Part shown: positions 1 to 11,880 of the stretch, in pieces
How the letters are laid out: each line of letters begins with the position of its first letter
How positions within the stretch are numbered: position 1 is the first letter of the stretch
Assembly (NCBI GenBank): GCA_947568835.1
Contig: OX387610.1
Span: 17,407,050 to 17,471,049, forward strand
Length of the DNA stretch: 64,000 bases
Reading direction: 5' to 3'
From: Protonemura montana
Taxonomy: Eukaryota; Arthropoda; Insecta; Plecoptera; Nemouridae
Position numbers and translations under genes: made by a program
The notes under the pieces: model-generated
The model's input: only the letters and a program-made list of their open reading frames with translations
Database searches by the model: none
What the model was told of the DNA's origin: nothing

Positions 1-2490
1 CTGCCTCGCTACCCAGACGCTTTAGACTATCTGCCACGCTAGCCAGTGGCTCCAGACACTCTGCCACGCTAGCTAGACGTTCCAGGCACTCTGCCTCGCT
101 ACTTAGACGCTCCAGAAACTCTGCCTCACTAGCCAGGCACTCCAGACACTCTGGCTCGCTACCCAGACGATCCAGACACTCTGCCTCCCTAGCCAGCCGC
201 TCCAGACACTCTGCCATGCTAGCCAAAGATTTCAGACACTCTGCTACGCTAGCCAGACGCTCCAGACACTCTGCCACGCTAGCCAGAGGCTGAAGACACT
301 CTGCAATGCTAGCCAGACGCTCCAGACACTCTGCCACGCTAGCTAGACGCTCCAGACACTCTGATTTGCTACTTAGACGCTCCAGACACCTTGCCTCGCT
401 ACCCAGACGCTCCAGACACTCTGCCTCGCTACCTAGACGCTTCAGACTATCTGCCACGCTAATCAGTGGCTCCAGACACTCTGCCACGCTAGCTAGACGC
501 TCCAGGCACTCTGTCTCGCTACTTAGACGCTCCAGACACTGTGCCTCGCTAGCCAGGCACTCCAGACACTCTGATTCGCTACCCAGACGTTCCAGACACT
601 TTGCCTCGCTACCCAGACGCTCCAGACTATCTGCAACGCTAGCCAGTGGCTCCAGCCACTCTGCCACGCTAGCTAGACGCTCCAGGCACTCTGCCTCGCT
701 ACTCAGACGCTCCAGACACTCTGCAATGCTAGCCAGACGCTCCAGACACTCTGCCACGCTAGCTAGACGCTCCAGACACTCTGATTCGCTACTTAGACGC
801 TCCAGACACCTTGCCTCGCTACCCAGACACACCAGACACTCTGCCTCGCTAGCTAAACGCTCCAGACACTCTGCCTTGCTACCCAGACCCTCCAGACACT
901 CTGTCTCGCTAGCCATGCGCTCAAGAATTTCTGCCTCGCTACCCAGACGCTCCAGACTATCTGCCACGCTAGCCAGTGGCTCCAGACTATCTGCCACGCT
1001 AGCCAGAGGCTCCAGACACTCTGCCACGCTTGTTAGACAATCCAGACTTTCTGCCTTACTAGCCAGGCGCTCCAGACACTCTGCCTCGCTAGCCAGACGC
1101 TCCAGACACTCTGCCTCGTTAGCCAGGCGCTTCAGAAGCTCTGCCTCGCTAGCCAGGCGCTCCAGACACTCTGCCATTCTAGCCAGACGCTCCAGACTAT
1201 CTGCAACGCTAGCCAGTGGCTCCAGCCACTCTGCCACGCTAGCTAGACGCTCCAGGCACTCTGCCTCGCTACTCAGACGCTCCAGACACTCTGCAATGCT
1301 AGCCAGACGCTCCAGACACTCTGCCACGCTAGCTAGACGCTCCAGACACTCTGATTCGCTACTTAGACGCTCCAGACACCTTGCCTCGCTACCCAGACAC
1401 ACCAGACACTCTGGCTCGCTAGCTAAACGCTCCAGACACTCTGCCTTGCTACCCAGACCCTCCAGACACTCTGTCTCGCTAGCTATGCGCTCAAGAATTT
1501 CTGCCTCGCTACCCAGACGCTCCAGACTATCTGCCACGCTAGCCAGTGGCTCCAGACTATCTGCCACGCTAGCCAGAGGCTCCAGACACTCTGCCACGCT
1601 TGTTAGACAATCCAGACTTTCTGCCTTGCTAGCCAAGCGCTCCAGACACTCTGCCTCGCTAGCCAGACGCTCCAGACACTCTGCCTCGTTAGCCAGGCGC
1701 TTCAGAAGCTCTGCCTCGCTAGCCAGGCGCTCCAGACACTCTGCCATTCTAGCCAGACGCTCCAGACTATCTGCTACGCTAGCCAGAGGCTCCAGACACT
1801 CTGCCACGCTAAAAAGACGCTCCAGACACTCTGCCTTGCTACCCAGAATCTCCAGACACTCTGCCTCGCTAGCCAGGCGCTCAAGACACTCTGCCTCGCT
1901 ACCCAGACGCTTTAGACTATCTGCCACGCTAGCCAGTGGCTCAAGACACTCTGCCACGCTAGCTAGACGCTCCAGGCACTCTGCCTCGCTACTTAGACGC
2001 TCCAGAAACTCTGCCTCACTAGCCAGGCACTCCAGACACTCTGGCTCGCTACTTAGACGATCCAGACACTCTGCCTCCCTAGCCAGCCGCTCCAGACACT
2101 CTGCCATGCTAGCCAGAGATTTCAGACACTCTGCTACGCTAGCTAGACGCTCCAGACACTCTGCCACGCTAGCTAGACGCTCCAGACACTCTGCCTTGCT
2201 ACTTAGACCCTCCAGACACTCTGCCTCGCTAGCCAGGCGCTCCAGACACTCTGCCTCGCTACCCAGACGCTCCAGACTATTTGCCACGCTAGCCAGTGGC
2301 TCCAGACTATCTGCCACGCTAGCCAGAGGCTGCAGACACTCTGCAATGCTAGCCAGACGCTCCAGACACTCTGCCACGCTAGCCAGAGGCTGAAGACACT
2401 CTGCAATGGTAGCCAGGTGCTCCAGACACTCTGCCTCGCTAGCCAGCCGCTCCAGACACTCTGCCATGCTAGCCAGACGCTTCAGACACT
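1..2490. repeat. Higher-order unit 0 (left-truncated)
   Basis: This unit lacks its start because the window begins inside it. It is the counterpart of 18,091-20,580 at an offset of 18,090 bp. The two share rare variants: GACGT in the monomer at 61 and 18,151, CTGATTTGCT at 361 and 18,451, and CTGCAATGGT at 2,401 and 20,491. The 23-monomer sub-repeat starts at 631 and 1,201, only 570 bp apart, so four monomers are missing relative to the 690-bp form. The same loss is seen at 18,721/19,291. Confidence 0.9.
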
Positions 2491-5430
2491 CTGGCTAGCT
2501 ACCCAGACTCTCCAGACACTCTGCCTCGCTAGCCAGGCGCTCCAGACATTCTGCCACGCTAGCCAGACGCTCCAGACACTCTGATTCGCTACCCAGACGT
2601 TCAAGACACTTTGCCTCGCTCCCCAGACGCTCCAGACACTCTGCCTCGTTAGCCAGGCGCTTCAGAAGCTCAGCCTCGCTAGCCAGGCGCTCCAGACACT
2701 CTGCCATTCTAGCCAGACGCTCCAGACTATCTGCTACGCTAGCCAGAGGCTCCAGACACTCTGCCACGCTAAATAGACGCTCCAGACACTCTGCCTTGCT
2801 ACCCAGAATCTCCAGACACTCTGCCTCGCTAGCCAGGCGCTCCAGACACTCTGCCTCGCTACCCAGACGCTCCAGACTATTTGCCACGCTAGCCAGTGCC
2901 TCCAGACACTCTGCCACGCTAGCTAGACGCTCCAAGCACTCTGCCTCGCTACTTAGACGCTCCAGAAACTCTGCCTCACTAGCCAGGCACTCCAGACACT
3001 CTGGCTCGCTACCCAGACGATCCAGACACTCTGCCTCCCTAGCCAGAGATTTCAGACACTCTGCTACGCTAGCCAGACGCTCCAGACACTCTGCCACGCT
3101 AGCCAGAGGCTGAAGACACTCTGCAATGCTAGCCAGACGCTCCAGACACTCTGCCACGCTAGCTAGACGCTCCAGACACTCTGATTCGCTACTTAGACGC
3201 TCCAGACACCTTGCCTCGCTACCCAGACGCTCCAGACACTCTGCCTCGCTACCTAGACGCTTCAGACTATCTGCCACGCTAATCAGTGGCTCCAGACACT
3301 CTGCCACGCTAGCTAGACGCTCCAGGCACTCTGTCTCGCTACTTAGACGCTCCAGACACTGTGCCTCGCTAGCCAGGCACTCCAGACACTCTGATTCGCT
3401 ACCCAGACGTTCCAGACACTTTGCCTCGCTACCCAGACGCTCCAGACTATCTGCAACGCTAGCCAGTGGCTCCAGCCACTCTGCCACGCTAGCTAGACGC
3501 TCCAGGCACTCTGCCTCGCTACTCAGACGCTCCAGACACTCTGCAATGCTAGCCAGACGCTCCAGACACTCTGCCACGCTAGCTAGACGCTCCAGACACT
3601 CTGATTCGCTACTTAGACGCTCCAGACACCTTGCCTCGCTACCCAGACACACCAGACACTCTGCCTCGCTAGCTAAACGCTCCAGACACTCTGCCTTGCT
3701 ACCCAGACCCTCCAGACACTCTGTCTCGCTAGCCATGCGCTCAAGAATTTCTGCCTCGCTACCCAGACGCTCCAGACTATCTGCCACACTAGCCAGTGGC
3801 TCCAGACTATCTGCCACGCTAGCCAGAGGCGCCAGACACTCTGCCACGCTTGTTAGACAATCCAGACTTTCTGCCTTGCTAGCCAGGCGCTCCAGACACT
3901 CTGCCTCGCTAGCCAGACGCTCCAGACACTCTGCCTCGTTAGCCAGGCACTTCAGAAGCTCTGCCTCGCTAGCCAGGCGCTCCAGACACTCTGCCATTCT
4001 AGCCAGACGCTCCAGACTATCTGCTACGCTAGCCAGAGGCTCCAGACACTCTGCCACGCTAAATAGACGCTCCAGACACTCTGCCTTGCTACCCAGAATC
4101 TCCAGACACTTTGCCTCGCTACCCAGACGCTCCAGACTATCTGCAACGCTAGCCAGTGGCTCCAGCCACTCTGCCACGCTAGCTAGACGCTCCAGGCTTT
4201 CTGCCTCGCTACTCAGACGCTCCAGACACTCTGCAATGCTAGCCAGACGCTCCAGACACTCTGCCACGCTAGCTAGACGCTCCAGACACTCTGATTCGCT
4301 ACTTAGACGCTCCAGACACCTTGCCTCGCTACCCAGACACACCAGACACTCTGCCTCGCTAGCTAAACGCTCCAGACACTCTGCCTTGCTACCCAGACCC
4401 TCCAGACACTCTGTCTCGCTAGCCATGCGCTCAAGAATTTCTGCCTCGCTACCCAGACGCTCCAGACTATCTGCCACGCTAGCCAGTGGCTCCAGACTAT
4501 CTGCCACGCTAGCCAGAGGCTCCAGACACTCTGCCACGCTTGTTAGACAATCCAGACTTTCTGCCTTGCTAGCCAGGCGCTCCAGACACTCTGCCTCGCT
4601 AGCCAGACGCTCCAGACACTCTGCCTCGTTAGCCAGGCGCTTCAGAAGCTCTGCCTCGCTAGCCAGGCGCTCCAGACACTCTGCCATTCTAGCCAGACGC
4701 TCCAGACTATCTGCTACGCTAGCCAGAGGCTCCAGACACTCTGCCACGCTAAATAGACGCTCCAGACACTCTGCCTTGCTACCCAGAATCTCCAGACACT
4801 CTGCCTCGCTAGCCAGGCGCTCCAGACACTCTGCCTCTCTACCCAGACGCTTTAGACTATCTGCCACGCTAGCCAGTGGCTCAAGACACTCTGCCACGCT
4901 AGCTAGACGCTCCAGGCACTCTGCCTCGCTACTTAGACGCTCCAGAAACTCTGCCTCACTAGCCAGGCACTCCAGACACTCTGGCTCGCTACTTAGACGA
5001 TCCAGACACTCTGCCTCCCTAGCCAGCCGCTCCAGACACTCTGCCATGCTAGCCAGAGATTTCAGACACTCTGCTACGCTAGCTAGACGCTCCAGACACT
5101 CTGCCACGCTAGCTAGACGCTCCAGACACTCTGCCTTGCTACTTAGACCCTCCAGACACTCTGCCTCGCTAGCCAGGCGCTCCAGACACTCTGCCTCGCT
5201 ACCCAGACGCTCCAGACTATTTGCCACGCTAGCCAGTGGCTCCAGACTATCTGCCACGCTAGCCAGAGGCTGCAGACACTCTGCAATGCTAGCCAGACGC
5301 TCCAGACACTCTGCCACGCTAGCCAGAGGCTGAAGACACTCTGCAATGCTAGCCAGGCGCTCCAGACACTCTGCCTCGCTAGCCAGCCGCTCCAGACACT
5401 CTGCCATGCTAGCCAGACGCTTCAGACACT
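2491..5430. repeat. Higher-order unit 1, canonical 98-mer (2,940 bp)
   Basis: The unit is bounded by the monomer beginning CTGGCTAGCT at 2,491 and at 5,431. It contains two 690-bp sub-repeats starting at 3,451 and 4,141. It matches 20,581-23,520 at +18,090 bp, sharing the rare CAGCCTCGCT (2,671/20,761), CTGCCACACT (3,781/21,871) and CAGGCTTT (about 4,193/22,283). Confidence 0.92.
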
Positions 5431-8400
5431 CTGGCTAGCTACCCAGACTCTCCAGACACTCTGCCTCGCTAGCCAGGCGCTCCAGACACTCTGCCTCGCT
5501 AGCCAGACGCTCCAGACACTCTGCCTCGTTAGCCAGGCGCTTCAGAAGCTCTGCCTCGCTAGCCAGGCGCTCCAGACACTCTGCCATTCTAGCCAGACGC
5601 TCCAGACTATCTGCTACGCTAGCCAGAGGCTCCAGACACTCTGCCACGCTAAATAGACGCTCCAGACACTCTGCCTTGCTACCCAGAATCTCCAGACACT
5701 CTGCCTCGCTAGCCACGCGCTCCAGACACTCTGCCTCTCTACCCAGACGCTTTAGACTATCTGCCACGCTAGCCAGTGGCTCAAGACACTCTGCCACGCT
5801 AGCTAGACGCTCCAGGCACTCTGCCTCGCTACTTAGACGCTCCAGAAACTCTGCCTCACTAGCCAGGCACTCCAGACACTCTGGCTCGCTACTTAGACGA
5901 TCCAGACACTCTGCCTCCCTAGCCAGCCGCTCCAGACACTCTGCCATGCTAGCCAGACGCTCCAGACTATCTGCTACGCTAGCCAGAGGCTCCAGACACT
6001 CTGCCACGCTAAATAGACGCTCCAGACACTCTGCCTTGCTACCCAGAATCTCCAGACACTCTGCCTCGCTAGCCAGGCGCTCCAGACACTCTGCCTCGCT
6101 ACCCAGACGCTCCAGACTATTTGCCACGCTAGCCAGTGCCTCCAGACACTCTGCCACGCTAGCTAGACGCTCCAAGCACTCTGCCTCGCTACTTAGACGC
6201 TCCAGAAACTCTGCCTCACTAGCCAGGCACTCCAGACACTCTGGCTCGCTACCCAGACGATCCAGACACTCTGCCTCCCTAGCCAGAGATTTCAGACACT
6301 CTGCTACGCTAGCCAGACGCTCCAGACACTCTGCCACGCTAGCCAGAGGCTGAAGACACTCTGCAATGCTAGCCAGACGCTCCAGACACTCTGCCACGCT
6401 AGCTAGACGCTCCAGACACTCTGATTCGCTACTTAGACGCTCCAGACACCTTGCCTCGCTACCCAGACGCTCCAGACACTCTGCCTCGCTACCTAGACGC
6501 TTCAGACTATCTGCCACGCTAATCAGTGGCTCCAGACACTCTGCCACGCTAGCTAGACGCTCCAGGCACTCTGTCTCGCTACTTAGACGCTCCAGACACT
6601 GTGCCTCGCTAGCCAGGCACTCCAGACACTCTGATTCGCTACCCAGACGTTCCAGACACTTTGCCTCGCTACCCAGACGCTCCAGACTATCTGCAACGCT
6701 AGCCAGTGGCTCCAGCCACTCTGCCACGCTAGCTAGACGCTCCAGGCACTCTGCCTCGCTACTCAGACGCTCCAGACACTCTGCAATGCTAGCCAGACGC
6801 TCCAGACACTCTGCCACGCTAGCTAGACGCTCCAGACACTCTGATTCGCTACTTAGACGCTCCAGACACCTTGCCTCGCTACCCAGACACACCAGACACT
6901 CTGCCTCGCTAGCTAAACGCTCCAGACACTCTGCCTTGCTACCCAGACCCTCCAGACACTCTGTCTCGCTAGCCATGCGCTCAAGAATTTCTGCCTCGCT
7001 ACCCAGACGCTCCAGACTATCTGCCACACTAGCCAGTGGCTCCAGACTATCTGCCACGCTAGCCAGAGGCGCCAGACACTCTGCCACGCTTGTTAGACAA
7101 TCCAGACTTTCTGCCTTGCTAGCCAGGCGCTCCAGACACTCTGCCTCGCTAGCCAGACGCTCCAGACACTCTGCCTCGTTAGCCAGGCACTTCAGAAGCT
7201 CTGCCTCGCTAGCCAGGCGCTCCAGACACTCTGCCATTCTAGCCAGACGCTCCAGACTATCTGCTACGCTAGCCAGAGGCTCCAGACACTCTGCCACGCT
7301 AAATAGACGCTCCAGACACTCTGCCTTGCTACCCAGAATCTCCAGACACTTTGCCTCGCTACCCAGACGCTCCAGACTATCTGCAACGCTAGCCAGTGGC
7401 TCCAGCCACTCTGCCACGCTAGCTAGACGCTCCAGGCTTTCTGCCTCGCTACTCAGACGCTCCAGACACTCTGCAATGCTAGCCAGACGCTCCAGACACT
7501 CTGCCACGCTAGCTAGACGCTCCAGACACTCTGATTCGCTACTTAGACGCTCCAGACACCTTGCCTCGCTACCCAGACACACCAGACACTCTGCCTCGCT
7601 AGCTAAACGCTCCAGACACTCTGCCTTGCTACCCAGACCCTCCAGACACTCTGTCTCGCTAGCCATGCGCTCAAGAATTTCTGCCTCGCTACCCAGACGC
7701 TCCAGACTATCTGCCACGCTAGCCAGTGGCTCCAGACTATCTGCCACGCTAGCCAGAGGCTCCAGACACTCTGCCACGCTTGTTAGACAATCCAGACTTT
7801 CTGCCTTGCTAGCCAGGCGCTCCAGACACTCTGCCTCGCTAGCCAGACGCTCCAGACACTCTGCCTCGTTAGCCAGGCGCTTCAGAAGCTCTGCCTCGCT
7901 AGCCAGGCGCTCCAGACACTCTGCCATTCTAGCCAGACGCTCCAGACTATCTGCTACGCTAGCCAGAGGCTCCAGACACTCTGCCACGCTAAATAGACGC
8001 TCCAGACACTCTGCCTTGCTACCCAGAATCTCCAGACACTCTGCCTCGCTAGCCAGGCGCTCCAGACACTCTGCCTCTCTACCCAGACGCTTTAGACTAT
8101 CTGCCACGCTAGCCAGTGGCTCAAGACACTCTGCCACGCTAGCTAGACGCTCCAGGCACTCTGCCTCGCTACTTAGACGCTCCAGAAACTCTGCCTCACT
8201 AGCCAGGCACTCCAGACACTCTGGCTCGCTACTTAGACGATCCAGACACTCTGCCTCCCTAGCCAGCCGCTCCAGACACTCTGCCATGCTAGCCAGAGAT
8301 TTCAGACACTCTGCTACGCTAGCTAGACGCTCCAGACACTCTGCCACGCTAGCTAGACGCTCCAGACACTCTGCCTTGCTACTTAGACCCTCCAGACACT

Positions 8401-8670
8401 CTGCCTCGCTAGCCAGGCGCTCCAGACACTCTGCCTCGCTACCCAGACGCTCCAGACTATTTGCCACGCTAGCCAGTGGCTCCAGACTATCTGCCACGCT
8501 AGCCAGAGGCTGCAGACACTCTGCAATGCTAGCCAGACGCTCCAGGCACTCTGCCACGCTAGCCAGAGGCTGAAGACACTCTGCAATGCTAGCCAGGCGC
8601 TCCAGACACTCTGCCTCGCTAGCCAGCCGCTCCAGACACTCTGCCATGCTAGCCAGACGCTTCAGACACT
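5431..8670. repeat. Higher-order unit 2, chimeric 108-mer (3,240 bp)
   Basis: The first ~17 monomers match the short 900-bp unit type (shared CCACGCGC at about 5,714 and 8,954). From 5,971 onward the sequence follows unit 1 from 2,731 at a fixed offset of 3,240 bp. The monomer at 5,941-5,970 is a hybrid: it has the CTGCCATGCT start of one type and the CGCTCCAGACTAT end of another. This is the expected product of unequal exchange inside a monomer. Confidence 0.88.
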
Positions 8671-9570
8671 CTGGCTAGCTACCCAGACTCTCCAGACACT
8701 CTGCCTCGCTAGCCAGGCGCTCCAGACACTCTGCCTCGCTAGCCAGACGCTCCAGACACTCTGCCTCGTTAGCCAGGCGCTTCAGAAGCTCTGCCTCGCT
8801 AGCCAGGCGCTCCAGACACTCTGCCATTCTAGCCAGACGCTCCAGACTATCTGCTACGCTAGCCAGAGGCTCCAGACACTCTGCCACGCTAAATAGACGC
8901 TCCAGACACTCTGCCTTGCTACCCAGAATCTCCAGACACTCTGCCTCGCTAGCCACGCGCTCCAGACACTCTGCCTCTCTACCCAGACGCTTTAGACTAT
9001 CTGCCACGCTAGCCAGTGGCTCAAGACACTCTGCCACGCTAGCTAGACGCTCCAGGCACTCTGCCTCGCTACTTAGACGCTCCAGAAACTCTGCCTCACT
9101 AGCCAGGCACTCCAGACACTCTGGCTCGCTACTTAGACGATCCAGACACTCTGCCTCCCTAGCCAGCCGCTCCAGACACTCTGCCATGCTAGCCAGAGAT
9201 TTCAGACACTCTGCTACGCTAGCTAGACGCTCCAGACACTCTGCCACGCTAGCTAGACGCTCCAGACACTCTGCCTTGCTACTTAGACCCTCCAGACACT
9301 CTGCCCCGCTAGCCAGGCGCTCCAGACACTCTGCCTCGCTACCCAGACGCTCCAGACTATTTGCCACGCTAGCCAGTGGCTCCAGACTATCTGCCACGCT
9401 AGCCAGAGGCTGCAGACACTCTGCAATGCTAGCCAGACGCTCCAGACACTCTGCCACGCTAGCCAGAGGCTGAAGACACTCTGCAATGCTAGCCAGGCGC
9501 TCCAGACACTCTGCCTCGCTAGCCAGCCGCTCCAGACACTCTGCCATGCTAGCCAGACGCTTCAGACACT
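8671..9570. repeat. Higher-order unit 3, short 30-mer (900 bp)
   Basis: It consists of the boundary monomer plus the last ~29 monomers of the 2,940-bp type: 8,731-9,570 follows 4,591-5,430 at an offset of 4,140 bp. It looks like an internal 68-monomer deletion of the canonical unit. It carries a private CTGCCCCGCT at 9,301 that recurs at 26,431 and 43,591. Confidence 0.9.
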
Positions 9571-11880
9571 CTGGCTAGCTACCCAGACTCTCCAGACACT
9601 CTGCCTCGCTAGCCAGGCGCTCCAGACATTCTGCCACGCTAGCCAGACGCTCCAGACACTCTGATTCGCTACCCAGACGTTCAAGACACTTTGCCTCGCT
9701 CCCCAGACGCTCCAGACACTCTGCCTCGTTAGCCAGGCGCTTCAGAAGCTCTGCCTCGCTAGCCAGGCGCTCCAGACACTCTGCCATTCTAGCCAGACGC
9801 TCCAGACTATCTGCTACGCTAGCCAGAGGCTCCAGACACTCTGCCACGCTAAATAGACGCTCCAGACACTCTGCCTTGCTACCCAGAATCTCCAGACACT
9901 CTGCCTCGCTAGCCAGGCGCTCCAGACACTCTGCCTCGCTACCCAGACGCTCCAGACTATTTGCCACGCTAGCCAGTGGCTCCAGACACTCTGCCACGCT
10001 AGCTAGACGCTCCAAGCACTCTGCCTCGCTACTTAGACGCTCCAGAAACTCTGCCTCACTAGCCAGGCACTCCAGACACTCTGGCTCGCTACCCAGACGA
10101 TCCAGACACTCTGCCTCCCTAGCCAGAGATTTCAGACACTCTGCTACGCTAGCCAGACGCTCAAGACACTCTGCCACGCTAGCCAGAGGCTGAAGACACT
10201 CTGCAATGCTAGCCAGACGCTCCAGACACTCTGCCACGCTAGCTAGACGCTCCAGACACTCTGATTCGCTACTTAGACGCTCCAGACACCTTGCCTCGCT
10301 ACCCAGACGCTCCAGACACTCTGCCTCGCTACCTAGACGCTTCAGACTATCTGCCACGCTAATCAGTGGCTCCAGACACTCTGCCACGCTAGCTAGACGC
10401 TCCAGGCACTCTGTCTCGCTACTTAGACGCTCCAGACACTGTGCCTCGCTAGCCAGGCACTCCAGACACTCTGATTCGCTACCCAGACGTTCCAGACACT
10501 TTGCCTCGCTACCCAGACGCTCCAGACTATCTGCAACGCTAGCCAGTGGCTCCAGCCACTCTGCCACGCTAGCTAGACGCTCCAGGCACTCTGCCTCGCT
10601 ACTCAGACGCTCCAGACACTCTGCAATGCTAGCCAGACGCTCCAGACACTCTGCCACGCTAGCTAGACGCTCCAGACACTCTGATTCGCTACTTAGACGC
10701 TCCAGACACCTTGCCTCGCTACCCAGACACACCAGACACTCTGCCTCGCTAGCTAAACGCTCCAGACACTCTGCCTTGCTACCCAGACCCTCCAGACACT
10801 CTGTCTCGCTAGCCATGCGCTCAAGAATTTCTGCCTCGCTACCCAGACGCTCCAGACTATCTGCCACGCTAGCCAGTGGCTCCAGACTATCTGCCACGCT
10901 AGCCAGAGGCTCCAGACACTCTGCCACGCTTGTTAGACAATCCAGACTTTCTGCCTTGCTAGCCAGGCGCTCCAGACACTCTGCCTCGCTAGCCAGACGC
11001 TCCAGACACTCTGCCTCGTTAGCCAGGCACTTCAGAAGCTCTGCCTCGCTAGCCAGGCGCTCCAGACACTCTGCCATTCTAGCCAGACGCTCCAGACTAT
11101 CTGCTACGCTAGCCAGAGGCTCCAGACACTCTGCCACGCTAAATAGACGCTCCAGACACTCTGCCTTGCTACCCAGAATCTCCAGACACTTTGCCTCGCT
11201 ACCCAGACGCTCCAGACTATCTGCAACGCTAGCCAGTGGCTCCAGCCACTCTGCCACGCTAGCTAGACGCTCCAGGCACTCTGCGTCGCTACTCAGACGC
11301 TCCAGACACTCTGCAATGCTAGCCAGACGCTCCAGACACTCTGCCACGCTAGCTAGACGCTCCAGACACTCTGATTCGCTACTTAGACGCTCCAGACACC
11401 TTGCCTCGCTACCCAGACACACCAGACACTCTGCCTCGCTAGCTAAACGCTCCAGACACTCTGCCTTGCTACCCAGACCCTCCAGACACTCTGTCTCGCT
11501 AGCCATGCGCTCAAGAATTTCTGCCTCGCTACCCAGACGCTCCAGACTATCTGCCACGCTAGCCAGTGGCTCCAGACTATCTGCCACGCTAGCCAGAGGC
11601 TCCAGACACTCTGCCACGCTTGTTAGACAATCCAGACTTTCTGCCTTGCTAGCCAGGCGCTCCAGACACTCTGCCTCGCTAGCCAGACGCTCCAGACACT
11701 CTGCCTCGTTAGCCAGGCGCTTCAGAAGCTCTGCCTCGCTAGCCAGGCGCTCCAGACACTCTGCCATTCTAGCCAGACGCTCCAGACTATCTGCTACGCT
11801 AGCCAGAGGCTCCAGACACTCTGCCACGCTAAATAGACGCTCCAGACACTCTGCCATGCTAGCCAGACGCTTCAGACACT
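9571..11880. repeat. Higher-order unit 4, 77-mer (2,310 bp)
   Basis: It follows 26,701-28,980 at +17,130 bp, then lacks the 630 bp equivalent to 28,981-29,610. The deletion joint lies at about 11,850, where the AAATAGACG monomer meets CTGCCATGCT. Sub-repeats start at 10,531 and 11,221. It carries the marker CTGCGTCGCT at 11,281. Confidence 0.88.
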
